A stretch of 64,000 bases of DNA, taken from Ursus arctos (taxonomy: Eukaryota > Chordata > Mammalia > Carnivora > Ursidae). The position numbers and the translations under genes were made by a program. The notes under the pieces are model-generated. The model was given only the letters and a program-made list of their open reading frames with translations. It searched no databases and was not told the DNA's origin. The stretch is taken from assembly GCF_023065955.2 (NCBI RefSeq), contig NW_026623100.1:14113001-14177000 (forward strand), given 5' to 3'. Shown in pieces: positions 49,727 through 61,330 of this stretch (within the stretch, counting starts at the first letter, position 1; each line of letters opens with the position of its first letter).

Positions 49727-50174
49727 TACCTATGAAATGCAGAGTTTTGACCAAATGTTTCTGGCAGTCATGTCCAGTAAATAATATCCTATATAGAGCT
49801 ATAGTTTATTCCATCATTGGCAAATATATTATATAGGGTTCACTGCCCATAGCAGAAACTATTAATTAACCACAGCACTACTCTTCTGTGCTCTGAAAAA
49901 TACCTTCCCAAATCATGTCACCACATGAGATGAAATGCATTTGCCTCCTGGGTTTACTCATTCAATCATCAAGCTATTGTTGAATAAACTGCATTTTTTT
50001 CTACTTAAAATGTTTTGTTTTCCCACCTTCCCTATTCCCTTAGTCCCTCAGTGACCATTGTCATGAGAGAAGTTCTATAAGGAAAATGCAATGCATAAGA
50101 TAATTTTTGAATGAAGCCATGAGCAGTGGCATCGTGGAAGAGGTGGCAATTGAAAAATTATTAAAACTAAACAC
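49727..50174. other. Non-coding DNA, no gene seen
   Basis: AT-rich unique sequence; possible old LINE remnants, not assigned. Confidence 0.3.
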
Positions 50175-50395
50175 GAATAACTACTACCATTTAGCGGAGG
50201 GCCTGTTCTGTGACAAGCATTGAGTCTGTCCTTGATCGTACCAATCCTAACAATACTTCAAGATACTTGTTATTTTAACCACCTTACATATGAGGAAACT
50301 GAGGCTCAGAGAAGTTAAATCACTTGCCTGGGAACACCCAGCATACAAGTGGCAGAGCTGGGAGTCACCGTTGAAACCCATGGTTGGTAGGATTT
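50175..50395 (-). repeat. MIR SINE, minus orientation
   Basis: TACATATGAGGAAACTGAGG, AGAAGTTAAATCACTTGCCT and AAGTGGCAGAGCTGGGAGTC: a well-preserved reversed MIR. Confidence 0.8.
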
Positions 50396-50439
50396 TCACA
50401 GATAGAAATAGAGGAGACACAGTAGGTCCCTATTAGCAT

Positions 50440-51020
50440 CACCCCCAGTGAAAATATTTAGGTATAAATGTAACAAAGTATGTACAAGAAACCTACAAAA
50501 CTCTGGTGAAAGATATCAAAGAATCATATCAAACCATATGAAAGATATCTCCATCAAACAAATGGAGAGATATTCTATGTTCATGGACAGGAAAATACAA
50601 CATCGGCAAGATGTCAGTTCTTCCCTATTTCATCTATAGATTTAATGTAGTCCTAATCAAAATCCCACCAAGTTATTTTGTAGATATCTACAAACTAAGT
50701 TTATATGCAGAGGTAAAAGACCCAGAATAGCCACCATGATATTGAAAGAGATCAAAATTGAAGACTGACACTACCTGATGCCAAGAATTACTATATGGCT
50801 ACAGTAACTGAGACAATCGGGTCTTGGTGAAAGAATAGACAAACAGATCAATGAAACAGAGTAGAGAGCCAGAAATAGACCCGTATAAAAATTGTCAACT
50901 GATCTCTGACAAAAAAGCAAAGGCAATATAAAAGAGCAAAGATAGAAAAACAAATGATGTTGGAACAACTGGATGTCCACATGGAAAAAAATGAATCTAC
51001 ATAGACCTTACACCCTTCAT
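50440..51020 (+). mobile_element. L1 LINE ORF2 fragment
   Basis: TATTCTATGTTCATGGACAG, TAGATTTAATGTAGTCCTAA, GTAACTGAGACAATCGGGTC, GAGCCAGAAATAGACCCGTA and TTGGAACAACTGGATGTCCA follow L1 ORF2 3'-part order. Many stops; non-functional. Confidence 0.85.
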
Positions 51021-52040
51021 AGATAGAAATAGAGGGGAGGGGACAGAAGAGGCACCAGGAAAAGGGAATTGGATAACTGTTTAAAACATATTGAAGTTAA
51101 TATGCAGATGGTCCGTGCATAATGAGATCAGTGTAAGATGAGCATACAAGGAAAACTGGCTCATTTGAAAGCAGACCTGTGCATCTCCGAGCAGAGAGGG
51201 CCACCTAAGGTCATTGAGCACTTACCTGGCCAAGAGGAAGAAGCAATGAATATACAGGGAAACTTCTGCAGACTGGGGATCTCTGTGCCTTAATTCCTGC
51301 ACTCTTGCTCTAGAAGGGAACAAGCCTCAGTGCTAGGCTCACATGCCGTGTCCTCGGGAGAGCTTAGAGGGCCGGCAATGTCTGGATGGGCAGGTTTCAC
51401 GATGGGAAAAAGGGTCTCTCTGCTTCATGGTTCATCATAAAAAATATAGAGTGCAGAGGAGTTGGCGGTGTTTCAGTTTTAGCAACCTCATTCTCTGATC
51501 TCTGTGTCAGGGAGACAGGGATAGGTCATTTAATGGTCCCTGTAAAGTCCAGCTACCAAGAGGAGCAAGGGTGAGCTGGGGGTGACCAGGCCAGGCTGAG
51601 CCAAGTCAGTGGTGATATGGTTTGTGTTCTGTAAAAGAATTTCTGGAGGCAGCCGTGAAGATCAGGTGGGGGTGGAGGACAAATGGCACTGTGAGACTCT
51701 GAGTGGGAACCGACTGAGCAGGACAACCCATAATGCCTTCTTCCAACAGTCTGAGCAGTCAGGGAGGACTGTGAGGAAGGAGTGGAGAAACTGGAGGCCA
51801 ATTCCAAACCCAAAGTTAACAGAATTTCAGGGCCTCTGGATGAGGGGGCAGAGTGAAGGGAAGGCTTACAAATGGCTTGCCACTTTTGGGTAACTGTTTG
51901 AAGTGATGGCGGGTGCCCTTCTTTGGGGAAGATGAGGGTAGACAGGCTTACATTGCAATGAAAAGACTTGACAGGATACTTGGCCAATGTGGGGTCTCAT
52001 ATTCATGACGTCCCCTCAATCACATCCCATCCCTGGACTT
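51021..52040. other. Non-coding DNA, no gene seen
   Basis: Unique sequence; no repeat or exon recognised. Confidence 0.3.
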
Positions 52041-52056
52041 CAGTTTCCTTATTTTT

Positions 52057-52180
52057 GTTTGTTTGTTTTTGCTGTTTAAAGTAGGTTGCATGCTAGGTGG
52101 GGCTTGAACTCATGACCTTGAGATCAAGACCTGAGCTGAGATCAACAGTCAAGCGCTCAACCGAGTCACCCAGGTGTCCC
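52057..52180 (-). mobile_element. Older carnivore tRNA-Lys SINE, minus orientation, short
   Basis: GGGGCTTGAACTCATGACCT, GAGATCAAGACCTGAGCTGA and a reversed head GTCACCCAGGTGTCCC. Imperfect duplications AGTTTCCTTATTTTT / AGTTTCTTCATTTT. An older subfamily than the copy at 31074. Confidence 0.8.
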
Positions 52181-52267
52181 AAGTTTCTTCATTTTCAAAA
52201 GACCCTCTTGGAGCAGATGACTCCCCATTGTGCCTTCTAACTGTAAACCCTGTCTTTGGAAGAAAAG

Positions 52268-52350
52268 ACTCTGAAAGCCCTTGTCTTCAAGGAGCTTAGG
52301 GACTAATTGAGGAGACCCAGACTGAACGTGCTAGTGTGGAAAGGAGCTGC
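52268..52350 (-). repeat. Short L2 fragment, minus orientation
   Basis: CTTGTCTTCAAGGAGCTTAG resembles the reversed L2 3' end. Confidence 0.4.
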
Positions 52351-52699
52351 CTGGACAGCAAAGGTGGGGGGGTAGTGGGCTCAGGAAGCCGGCTAATGCT
52401 TGTGGTAGCTCAGAGCTGGGGGCTTGGGGCCAGGGCTGAGCCAAACCAAAGACCTCTGACTGGCAAGCGGGTTGGATACTGGCTGTGGGTGTGAAGCTTT
52501 TTCTCAGACCGTGGCTGCTGGGGCCTCCCTGCATTCTCGCAGTGAGGTAACTGGCCAAGGTCGGGAGCGGCCGTCTTAGAGACCCTGTTCCTTGTAAGCT
52601 TGGTGGCTCCCCTGCCTCCGGGCCGCGGAGATGCTAGCCTGCAGGCCCTGAGAGGCAGCTCAGCCCGCATCTTGAACTCATTTTCCAGCACGAGGGGGT

Positions 52700-52860
52700 C
52701 TGGTTTTACGTCACAGTCCAACGCACGTGTTTACTCAGCGTCTCTGCTCCCCAGCCCAAGGAAAGATAACTGAACTTGATGGATAACCACTAATTGGATC
52801 ATTACCTTCATTTCGAAATGATTGCCCCTAGCCACTGGGGGCATTAGTTCCGAGCGGGGG
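52700..52860. promoter_or_regulatory. Candidate element with homeodomain and CTCF-like motifs
   Basis: Unique DNA about 42 kb upstream of SIX2: GATGGATAACCACTAATTGG (52779-52798) followed by ATCATTACC, and a TGCCCC / GGGGGCA inverted pair around 52824-52844, in which CCACTGGGGGCATT (52832-52845) fits 12 of 14 CTCF core positions on the plus strand. Confidence 0.3.
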
Positions 52861-53169
52861 CCCGCCAGTCCGGCCCAAGCCAGGCCGTGGAGCAGAGGAC
52901 GGCTCCGTCAGCTCGCACCCAGCAGGACTGTGACCTCGCAAGGGCTCACAGCTGTGCTCCTACCTAACACTACCCTCCAAGCAGCCCCCTCCACACACCC
53001 TCCCAGATGCCTCATGCCCCGCCAGTCAGGGTGCACCTTGCTCCCACGGATGCCTCCTCTAGAGTGTGCTCCTGCCATTGTTCCCAGCGCTCCCAGGGAA
53101 CACACCAGTTCCCACCAGCCCCTCCTCTCTGCCGTTCGGAGCACCCCTCCATCGGGGTGCCGCCTCCCT

Positions 53170-53312
53170 GGTTCTTGCTGCATATAGCCTACCTCCCCAG
53201 ATGGAGAACAGAGTCCCTGAAGGTAGGTCCACCCCTCTTCTCTCGGGCAGCCCTTGTGTTGCTGGCACTCAGCTGGGCACCCAGCGGTGGTTCATTGGTT
53301 GATTGATGTGAC
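53170..53312 (+). repeat. L2 LINE 3' end
   Basis: GCATATAGCCTACCTCCCCA, CAGAGTCCCTGAAGGTAGG, GTTGCTGGCACTCAGCTGGG and a degenerate tail. Confidence 0.5.
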
Positions 53313-53534
53313 GGGGCAGGAGGGCCGGGCCGGAAGGGAGGGCGATTGATTCCAGCTGAGGAATGAGGGCGGCGGGCACAGGCTGAGGGTAGCGGATGCT
53401 GGGAGGGTGGGGGCAGGAGGGTCAGTAGCTCTGAAGGCGCCCCCATCCCTCTGCCCTGTGGCTCCAACCTGGGAGACTGAGTTAAGGGGGAAAAAAAAAA
53501 GTTTACAGAAGTAATCCCTCTGAGAGTGATTAAA

Positions 53535-53705
53535 TAAATCACCAGAACTCCTGACATGAGATATGACAGCCGTTAAAAAGGCTTTGAAAAATATTTAATG
53601 ACGTAGGGAAATGATCATACTAAATGAGTGAAGAAAACCCAACCAAGTTACAAAAGATAATGTACGAGATGATTCCATTTACAAAATGTTGTTAAAACAT
53701 GCACG
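53535..53705 (+). mobile_element. L1 LINE 3' region fragment, cut by a SINE
   Basis: GATATGACAGCCGTTAAAAA, GACGTAGGGAAATGATCATA and GATTCCATTTACAAAATG. The CAN SINE at 53709 truncates it. Confidence 0.65.
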
Positions 53706-53708
53706 TAG

Positions 53709-53911
53709 GGGCGCCTGGGTGGCTCAGTCGTTAAACGTCTGCCTTTGGCTCAGGGTGTGATCCCAGGGTCCTGGGATCGAGCCCCACATCGGGCTCCCTG
53801 CTCTGCTGGGAGCCTGCTTCTTCCTCTCCCACTCCCCCTGCTTGCATTCCCTCTCTCACTGGCGGTCTCTCTCTCTGTCAGATAAATAAATAAAATCTTA
53901 AAAAAACCCCA
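53709..53911 (+). mobile_element. Carnivore tRNA-Lys SINE, plus orientation
   Basis: Head GGGCGCCTGGGTGGCTCAG, GGTCCTGGGATCGAGCCCCA, tail GATAAATAAATAAAATC. Target duplications AAAACATGCACGTAG (53694-53708) and AAAACATGCATGTAG (53912-53926). Confidence 0.95.
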
Positions 53912-53964
53912 AAAACATGCATGTAGGAGAATGGTAGCTGACGGGTCCCGGGCCCCTCCAGCGT

Positions 53965-54100
53965 GTCCCTCATTGTGCTATGGGCCTCCCGTGTATACCT
54001 CATGCAGGCCTCCTATCAATCCCAGGAGCTAGGCTCTGTTCTTGTCCCCACTTCGTATGTGGAAACGGAGGCATAGAAGGGAGGTAACTTCCCCAGCTTT
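53965..54100 (-). repeat. MIR SINE, minus orientation
   Basis: GCTAGGCTCTGTTCTTGTCC, CCACTTCGTATGTGGAAACG and GAGGCATAGAAGGGAGGTAA, reversed MIR. Confidence 0.6.
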
Positions 54101-54530
54101 CTTTTGATGAAGCCGTTAGAGCTCAGAATCTCTTTAGCTGCCTGCAGGACCATCACACAGGGAACTCAGGGCCAGCCTGGGAGAGAAGCCGGGGCTGTGT
54201 TGTATGGAAGACAGCTCAGCTGTGCTCCCTGTGTTCCCAGAGGAGGGGAGGTGGGGACAGAGAGGTGGACCATGGCTGCCTGGGAGGAAGAAGGGCTTTC
54301 TAATAGCTGCTGGGCAGGGAGGAAGCCTGTGTCCCCGGAAGTGATCAGGAATGAGCTGGGAACTAGCTTCCATGGACACTGGAGAGGGGGCTTTATGCTG
54401 GGGTGACCTCAGACAACCTTGAATCCTAACAGTCCATGAGGAGGGCCAGCCCGGGAATGGAATCCAGAGCTTTCCCTGGCTGGGTGACTGGGCAGAGAAT
54501 CCAGGAGCTTGGGAGCTGCTCCTTTGTCCT

Positions 54531-54896
54531 TATTATGGACTAAATGTTTGTGTCCCCCAAATTAATATGTTGAAACCCTTCCCACCAAATGGGATGGTTT
54601 TAGGGGATGAGGCCTTTGGGAGGGAATTAGAACTTGCCAAGGCCCTGAGGGTGAGGACCTCATGGTGGGATCGGTGTCCTTCTAGGAGTCATGAGAGAGC
54701 TTGCTTCCTTCCTCACCTTCTCTGCTTTAGGAGACAAGAAAACAGCTGCCTGCTAGAAGAAGGCCCTTTCCAAGAACCCCACCATGTCAGCATCCTCATC
54801 GTGGACCTCCAGGTTCCACAACTGTGGAGAAATAGATTTCTGTCGCTTAAGTCACCTGGTCTGTGGTGCTTTGTCACAGCAGCCGGGGCTGCCTGA
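54531..54896 (+). mobile_element. MaLR LTR (MSTA/MLT1A-like), nearly full length
   Basis: GACTAAATGTTTGTGTCCCC, AATATGTTGAAACCCTTCCC, GAGGCCTTTGGGAGGGAATT, then GAAATAGATTTCTGTCGCTT and CACCTGGTCTGTGGTGCTTT with the GCAGCC ending. Solo LTR of an ancient endogenous element; no coding region. Confidence 0.88.
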
Positions 54897-57479
54897 GGTC
54901 CCCCTCAGGGCAGCTCCCCCGTCCAGCCACTCTCGCAGATTTCCCTAAGAGAGTATAGACCACGGCCTCTCCTCCTCGCTCTGTCGCTGAAGCCCACCTG
55001 AGCTCCATGTGCTAAAGACCCTGGAGCCCAAGGTCAAGTGTTCCAGCATTTCCTATGTGGGATATCAGGGTGAGCTTGGGTGGTGGAACTGAACATTCTG
55101 GAGAAAGGTCATGCTCAGTAATGGTGCTGTCCTACAGAGTAAGGCTCGAGGTGGGGAGACGGCGTCTGTTCTTGCTTTCTGTGGCCTCCTGAGCGATTGT
55201 GTAAGTCTGGCCAACTCGGGCCTGGGAGGTCTGAGCCGTGTGTGTGGTGGAGTGGGTGGGGAGACGTGTCACCTGACTGAGATCTTACGAGTCCACTTAG
55301 TTTTCCAGGCGGTGTCCTGACCTTCGGAAAGAACACTGGGCTGGGAAATTCAAGCTGACATCGCCCCGTTATTTCGGAGTGCCCAGTGGTGTGGATCCTG
55401 GCGATGGGTCATCAGTCAGCTCTCTCTATTGCCTGATTGTCGGGTAGCCAGCCTTGTGCACGCATGCACGTGTGGGCACGCGCGCACGTGTGTGGGTGTG
55501 TGTTTGAGGGGGCGAGGCATGAACAGAAGGCCCGGCCCTGCTCTTAGGCCCTGCTCTAAGAGAGACCCAGGGGGAGACCGTTCGCAGGAACCCAGCAGTC
55601 TGGAAGCTGCTCTGCCAGGGGCCGAGGGAGCCCCGAGTTGCTCGTCTGCTGGGAGCACTGAGCACGAGCTGTGGACTCAAAAGCCCCAGGCAGCGCCAGG
55701 ACGTCTATACTTCGTGAAATACACTTTTACCCTGTGTCCAAAACAGGTCTTTGAGTGCTCTCAGCTGTGGAAGGGTTTGCTATGAGAACACCTGTGCCAG
55801 CTGGAGCCCTGGGCACCCGCCCCTTCCCCAGCTGAGTCTCCTTCTCCACCCGCCCTTCTCTGCTTTTGTCTCCCACCCCTCCCCATTTCAACCTGTGGCG
55901 AAGACAGCTCCCTTATCCTGACCCATAAGCAGCATTGTTTTCCTTCCTGAGGGGAGGGCTTAAGGCGATGGAACGCAGGGTCTCAGGGAGGGGAGGAGTC
56001 AGGGATGGCACTGGGGCTCCGCGCCTGGGTGGCTGTGGGTGCTGTGGGCAGGGGTAGGGAGCGTGAGGGACAGGTGAGGAGGAGGAGGGATGTGCAGGGG
56101 AAGGTGGGTCAGTGTTTGCCCAGCCTCACTCTTGGCACATTGCAATAGAACGGGTGACAATAAAAACCACTGTCTGAGCCCCCAGGATGCTTGACCTTTG
56201 TCACTGACCCTGGCACGTCTGTCTGGCCAGGTGGGCATGTGGCCTGACATCTGACTCATTCTCTGTGCTTTCATGCCCCATCCTTCCCAAAAATCTGACC
56301 TCCTCTGCTGGACTTCTTGGGTTAATTTCTACTGGGCTCATGGGAAGCATCCAGAATGCCAGTGTACTCTGGGCTGTCTACCCAGGCTGTGCTGAAAGCA
56401 GCAGAGTGAGGCTCTGGGGCCTGGCCTAGCCTCAGTCCTCTCTTTCCCTGCTGAGTGCTTGCCCCCAGGTGTGCATAGGACCTGTCTGGAATGCCCCCCC
56501 CCCCCCCCGGACCGGGGCTGATTCTGATGCATTCGATGTGACCCAGTGCTGGGCAGCACCATCTTCCGGTCCTCTGGCTGGACCCTGCCTTCCGGCACTC
56601 TCAGCAATGCGCTCCGGGCTGTCTCTGTCACAACAAAGAGAGGAACAACACATCAGATGGGGAAGAGCAGGCCCATGGAAATAGCCCGCAGAACTCTGCA
56701 GCTGATTTCCACTGGGCCCAGCTGCCTCCTTGCTACTCCAAGGCGGCTGCCCCCAAACCGGGGTAGGGGGGTGGGGAAAAGAGAGTACAAAAGTTCTTTC
56801 TATTTTGGGCTTAACACCTGGGACTGCAGACAATGCCGAGTGGACGGAGAAGATTTAGGAGTCATTCTGTAGGAAGCTGGAGTGTAATAAGCTTTAGATC
56901 AATGATTCAATATGCAGAAAGTTCTTGCCCACCGCCCGAGAGAGGCTTCCTAATACAGTGTAACCTGCGTCTTCCCCCTGAAACATCTTAGCTCCAAGAA
57001 GCAATAAAACAGTCTGGCCTAAGTTACTGGACTTCTTTGAAGTCCTGGAAAAGCCCATAAATAAGGTAGGTACTTGGGAAGGGGGCATTCATTTGGAGGG
57101 ATCCCTGTACGACTTTTTCAGAGCCACACTGATTTACAGCTGCCTCTAAGTCAATTTCCTGGGGTTCGTAAATCTTGATTTGAGCAAAACTAAAATGTCA
57201 TCAATATTTATTTGATGCATTTCTTACCACTCCATAGGAAAGGAAGGGAAAAAAAACAAAAAACAAAAAACAAAAACATGTCAGCATTCTCACCCGTCAC
57301 CCCGGAGCAGGCCTGGGGACGCGGCCGTGCCCGGGTCCTCCCAGCCCATCTCGTCCTGAACCATAAACCCCAGTAACAAATGTACCATTTCATGGTCAGC
57401 AAGAGTGGTAACTGTCACTGGAGAAATAAAACTGAGTTATTGTTTCCAGTTTCAAAAGAACAGCAACAAGTATAAAAAA
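54897..57479. other. Non-coding DNA, no gene seen
   Basis: Unique sequence with a GTGTGTGGGTGTGTGT patch near 55488 and a C-run at 56493-56509. Several open frames up to 130 residues carry no domain. A poly-A/AAC tract lies at 57249-57280. Confidence 0.4.
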
Positions 57480-57850
57480 AAAAAAACTGTATGTGATCCT
57501 GTCCTCTTCCCCTCAGACACCTGCAAGCAGCTAATGTTTCACTGAACCCGGCCACATAAATGCATAGCTTCACTCACTAATCCATATGGCTCCAGAGACC
57601 GTGGTTACATGAGAACTTAAACTGATGGGGCCAGGCAGCCCGGGGCAGCTTAATCTTTTTTAATTCAAATCGACTGAGTCCCATGTGGCCCGGAGATGAT
57701 ACTCTATATGCCGCAATCAGACTGACCTAGACTTCTCGTGCTCTAAATGATTAATGAAACTGCCTCGAGTTTGTTTCTATGGTGATTGGAAACCCGACCC
57801 GGACAGAGGAATCTGCCATTCACGGTGAACGGAACCGAAAGGGGGGCACG
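57480..57850. promoter_or_regulatory. Candidate distal conserved element
   Basis: Repeat-free DNA about 46 kb upstream of SIX2: CACTAATCCATATGGCTCC near 57575, AGACCGTGGTTACATGAG near 57596, CTTAATCTTTTTTAATTC near 57650 and CTAAATGATTAATGAAAC near 57743. It is the strongest-looking candidate in the distal third. Confidence 0.3.
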
Positions 57851-58130
57851 GGGGACCCTGGGCGCCGGTGGGGAGGAGAAGATGCCCCAATGCTTCACGG
57901 TCCCCTCCCAGGCCTGCTGCCAGGCTCGGGGAGCGCAGTGAGGAAGAAAATGGCCCATTTTAGGGGAGTTTTAAGTCAACTGAGCTGCAGAATTATGTGC
58001 CCCCCCCCAAAGAATCTAGGAATTCTGAAGTATCCCTAAGGAAAATGAGTGAAGAGTTGAGGGAAGACAGCCTTTACCTCGCCTCTGGTTTCCTAAAATA
58101 AATTCGTGAATAAAGAACATGAAATGAAAC
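57851..58130. other. Non-coding DNA
   Basis: Short unique stretch between the distal candidate element and the next SINE; nothing recognised. Confidence 0.3.
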
Positions 58131-58143
58131 CATGAAATCTTTT

Positions 58144-58337
58144 TTTTTTTTTTAAGATTTATTTATCCATGTGGGGAGGGTAGGGACAGAGAGAGAGAGA
58201 GAGAGAGAAATCTCAAGCAGACTCCCTGCTGGTTGGGGAGCCCGATGCAGGACTCAGTCCCCCGACCCTGAGATCATGACTGGAGCTGAGATCAAGAGTC
58301 TGTCGCCCAACGGACTGAGTCCCTTAGGTGCCCCCAA
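58144..58337 (-). mobile_element. Carnivore tRNA-Lys SINE, minus orientation
   Basis: T-run then AAGATTTATTTATCC, GA-rich part, GACCCTGAGATCATGACTGG, reversed head CTTAGGTGCCCCC. Target duplications CATGAAATCTTTT (58131-58143 and 58340-58352), identical. Confidence 0.92.
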
Positions 58338-58352
58338 ATCATGAAATCTTTT

Positions 58353-60465
58353 GATTCCTTTTTTAGAAAGGGTGTTTTTGGCTCTGAGAGTGTTACGAAG
58401 CCAGCTGAGTACCCCACATCCCCTGTTTAGTCTCTGGTCATGCTGTTTTCCTCCTTCATTGGGAAGAGGTCATATTTGGCTTCCCGCAGCAAGACGTTGC
58501 CGTCAGAACTGGCAGAGGCAGGCAGCGTGGGACTTTGGGGGAATTGGATGCTGCTGATGGAGAAGCGGGGGGTATGAGTGTTAGTGTCAATGGTAACCTG
58601 CTGCCATCTGCCCAGAAGTATAGTTGGGTCCTGCGTTAGGATGAAGTCCATCCTAGCTTTCCCACGAGAGCCCCAAACCCTGCCCAGGCGCCCCGGCACC
58701 ATGATATCCTGAACCTTTGGAGAGGTCCCATGGAGAATACCAAAGAACATATCTTGCCGTTTAAAAATCCAAAGCTTAACTGCAATGTGGCCTTTGAGTG
58801 AGAAATAAATGAGTATGAAAGTTGGCGGGGACATCATTCTCTTCTTTCTTTCTTCCCCTACTTTCCACCTACTTTCTTCACATGATCCCTGGACAACAAC
58901 TTAAATAGTCCCCTGGCTGTAAACCTTTGATGTCCCATGTTCCCTGAATGTTTTCCCTAATTTTCCCATTTTCTGCCATTGCTTTGCTGTTCCCTCCTTC
59001 AACTCCATCTGTTGAAACCATCCCAAGACCCCGTTTGAGAGCCATCCCAGCACAAGGGCCCCCTAGCTCCTTCTGTACAGGTCCTCTCTCCTTCATGCTG
59101 TGCCTTTCAGAATCGTGTGTCCCCGGCTCTGCCTTGCATTCGGGGACAGCTTGCTCCTGGTCAGAAAGCTTGGTGCACAGTGTGTGGTCAATCCAAGTTT
59201 GTTCAATTGAATTTCGTCTTCCAAACTTACTCCTTGGTCCCTGGTGCCACTGACCACTAGCTGGGAAATTCAGCTGGCCACCACGTCTGTTGTCCCCCTG
59301 ATGGTCCCTGTTAGCTGTCCCCAGATCACCAAAGGCTTCAGGGCTTTGTGGCTCAGCAAACACCTAGGAATGCTCTGGGAAAGCAGCCAGTAGCTGCTTA
59401 GATTGGTTCTAAGCCACTCTTAGGCCGAGAAGCAGCAGCTCAAATTTCCGTAGAAGTTTCTTCAGACGAAAACCTTCCCTGTCAAAGGCCTGAGCCAGTC
59501 CCAACCAGGCTGAATTCTGTTTACAGGTCTGTCTAGACCCTTTCTGATGGTGACTTGGCCATGCTGGGGTGCCCCTGTCAGACAATGTCCCCCTCCTCCC
59601 TCAGCAGGGGAAGGAGAACCTGAGTGAGAAAGGGCCTCAGCTAGCCTCTGGCCCATCCAATTAGATGTTTTCACAAATGACCCGCTGGAGAGCCAGCCCT
59701 TGGCCTTCTCTGACTCTCCCACAGAGGGGGATATCATGTGTGTCTACTTTGTTCTCTGAAGACACAGGTGGCAACACTTGGGCATGGGGCCCTGGTGAGA
59801 AGGGAGTGGCAGGCATCCAGATGCCCAGGGACAGATAATTGGGTGATCAGAGGCAGGTGACTGCCTCTCCTGGCAAGTGATAAGCCTGAATGAGTTATGT
59901 CCCCAGCCTCACCTCTGTTTCAGCAGATTATGGGCCCCACCCCAAATCTCTCATCTGGAGTGCCCCGTGCTGAAGCACAAAGCTCACAGAACACGCCTTT
60001 GTCATTTGTCCCTGCCTCTGCTTCATTTGTCAAATGGATAAGCTCTTAATCCCCGAGTCTGTAACGCTTTGCAAGGGCTAAAGGATATCTCTTCCCCGCT
60101 CCTCTTATCTCCCCTTGCCCATCGCCCCGTCTAACCAAAATGTTACTTGTCGTGGCTATGCCTTTTTTTAGACCACATTTTATTTTGAAGGGGTCAGAAA
60201 AGTTCCCTTGCCTTTCTTCAGAAGGTTCTTCGCTGGAGGTCCTGAGCACTCTGCCAGAGCCAGGCAGATGGGGGTGGCTGGGCAGGCGGGAGAACCTGGG
60301 GACTGCGTCAGCCCTGAGGTGAGGAATGTGAGACGCGCAGGAGATGTGGCGAGAGGGAAGGGAAGCCATGAATATTTAGTCGAGGAGGAGAGTGGAATTC
60401 AACCCGACACTGATACACGGGAGGATTGGATTGATAGCAAAATCTAAAATTAGAAGCTGTCTGTC
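58353..60465. other. Non-coding DNA, no gene seen
   Basis: Unique sequence with a CCTTTGATG Wnt-type motif at 58924-58932. Minus-strand frames to 161 residues show no domain. Confidence 0.35.
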
Positions 60466-60469
60466 CATG

Positions 60470-60695
60470 GGAGTTCAGAGCGCTGGCTCTAGAGTCAAGC
60501 TGGATTTAAAACTGAATCTGCCGCTTACCAGCTGAGTGACCTTGGGCAAGTGACTTAACCTCTCTGTTGCCCCAGCTTCCTTGTCTGTGAAGCACAGATA
60601 ACAAAGTACTTCCTGCATGGGCTTGTTGTGATGAGTAAGTGAGTTCCTGCCACAGTGCCTGGTACATATGTGTAGTAGCTTTGGTTATGATGGAA
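60470..60695 (+). repeat. MIR SINE, nearly full length
   Basis: GCGCTGGCTCTAGAGTCAAG, GCTGAGTGACCTTGGGCAAG, GTGACTTAACCTCTCTGTTG and GTGATGAGTAAGTGAGTTCC in order; tail GTGCCTGGTACATATG. Confidence 0.88.
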
Positions 60696-60799
60696 TAAAG
60701 GTCAACATGGGGTCCTTCCAGAGCCTGTCAGGATCTTTCTCCCAGAGTTCCTTCTGCTGCTCTCCAAAATCCTTCCCCCTTCTTTTATTTTTATTTATT

Positions 60800-61330
60800 T
60801 ATTTATTGGAGGAAAGGAGGGTCTAGGTCACCACTCTCCAATAAAAACATAATGCAAGACACATATGAAATTTAAAAAATTCTGGAAGTCACACTAAAAA
60901 GCAAACACATGAAAAAATCAGGTTAAATTAATTTTACTAATGTATTTAATTTAACCCAATACACCTAAAAGATTATCCTTTCGACATGTAATCAATAAAA
61001 AAATTGTGAGATATTTTCCCTCTTTTGGGTATGAATCTCGTAAATCTAATGTGTACTTTACATTTACAGCTCCTCGCAATTCAGGCACCAGATTGCTATC
61101 TAGAATACTTGGTCATACTTAGATTTCCATAAGCTGACAGGTGACAAAGTAGCTCTCCACATGCCCGCCTCGCTCCAAACAACTGGATGCACTTTCCAGT
61201 GACTGAATCCAGTATCCGTTGTTAAATGAAATAAATATTCAATTTTTCAGATGCACGAGTCACATTTCAAGTGCTCAGGAGGCTACTGTCCTGTAGCTAC
61301 ATGTGGCTACCATATTAGACAGCACAGTTC
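60800..61330 (+). mobile_element. hAT-type non-autonomous DNA transposon
   Basis: ACCACTCTCCAATAAAAACA at one end and AGCTACATGTGGCTACCATA with TTAGACAGCACAGTTCTAG at the other; AATTTAACCCAATACACCTA and GACATGTAATCAATAAAAAA between. A familiar mammalian MER element of hAT type; the family name is not certain. Confidence 0.6.

Noticed and set aside
54531..54896. Endogenous retrovirus with genes
   Set aside because: Only solo MaLR-type LTRs are seen here and at 20.1-21.4, 29.1 and 34.4 kb; no gag, pol or env between them.
60779..60812. TTTATTTATT run as another SINE tail
   Set aside because: No SINE body or head follows; lies at the edge of a MIR and a DNA transposon.
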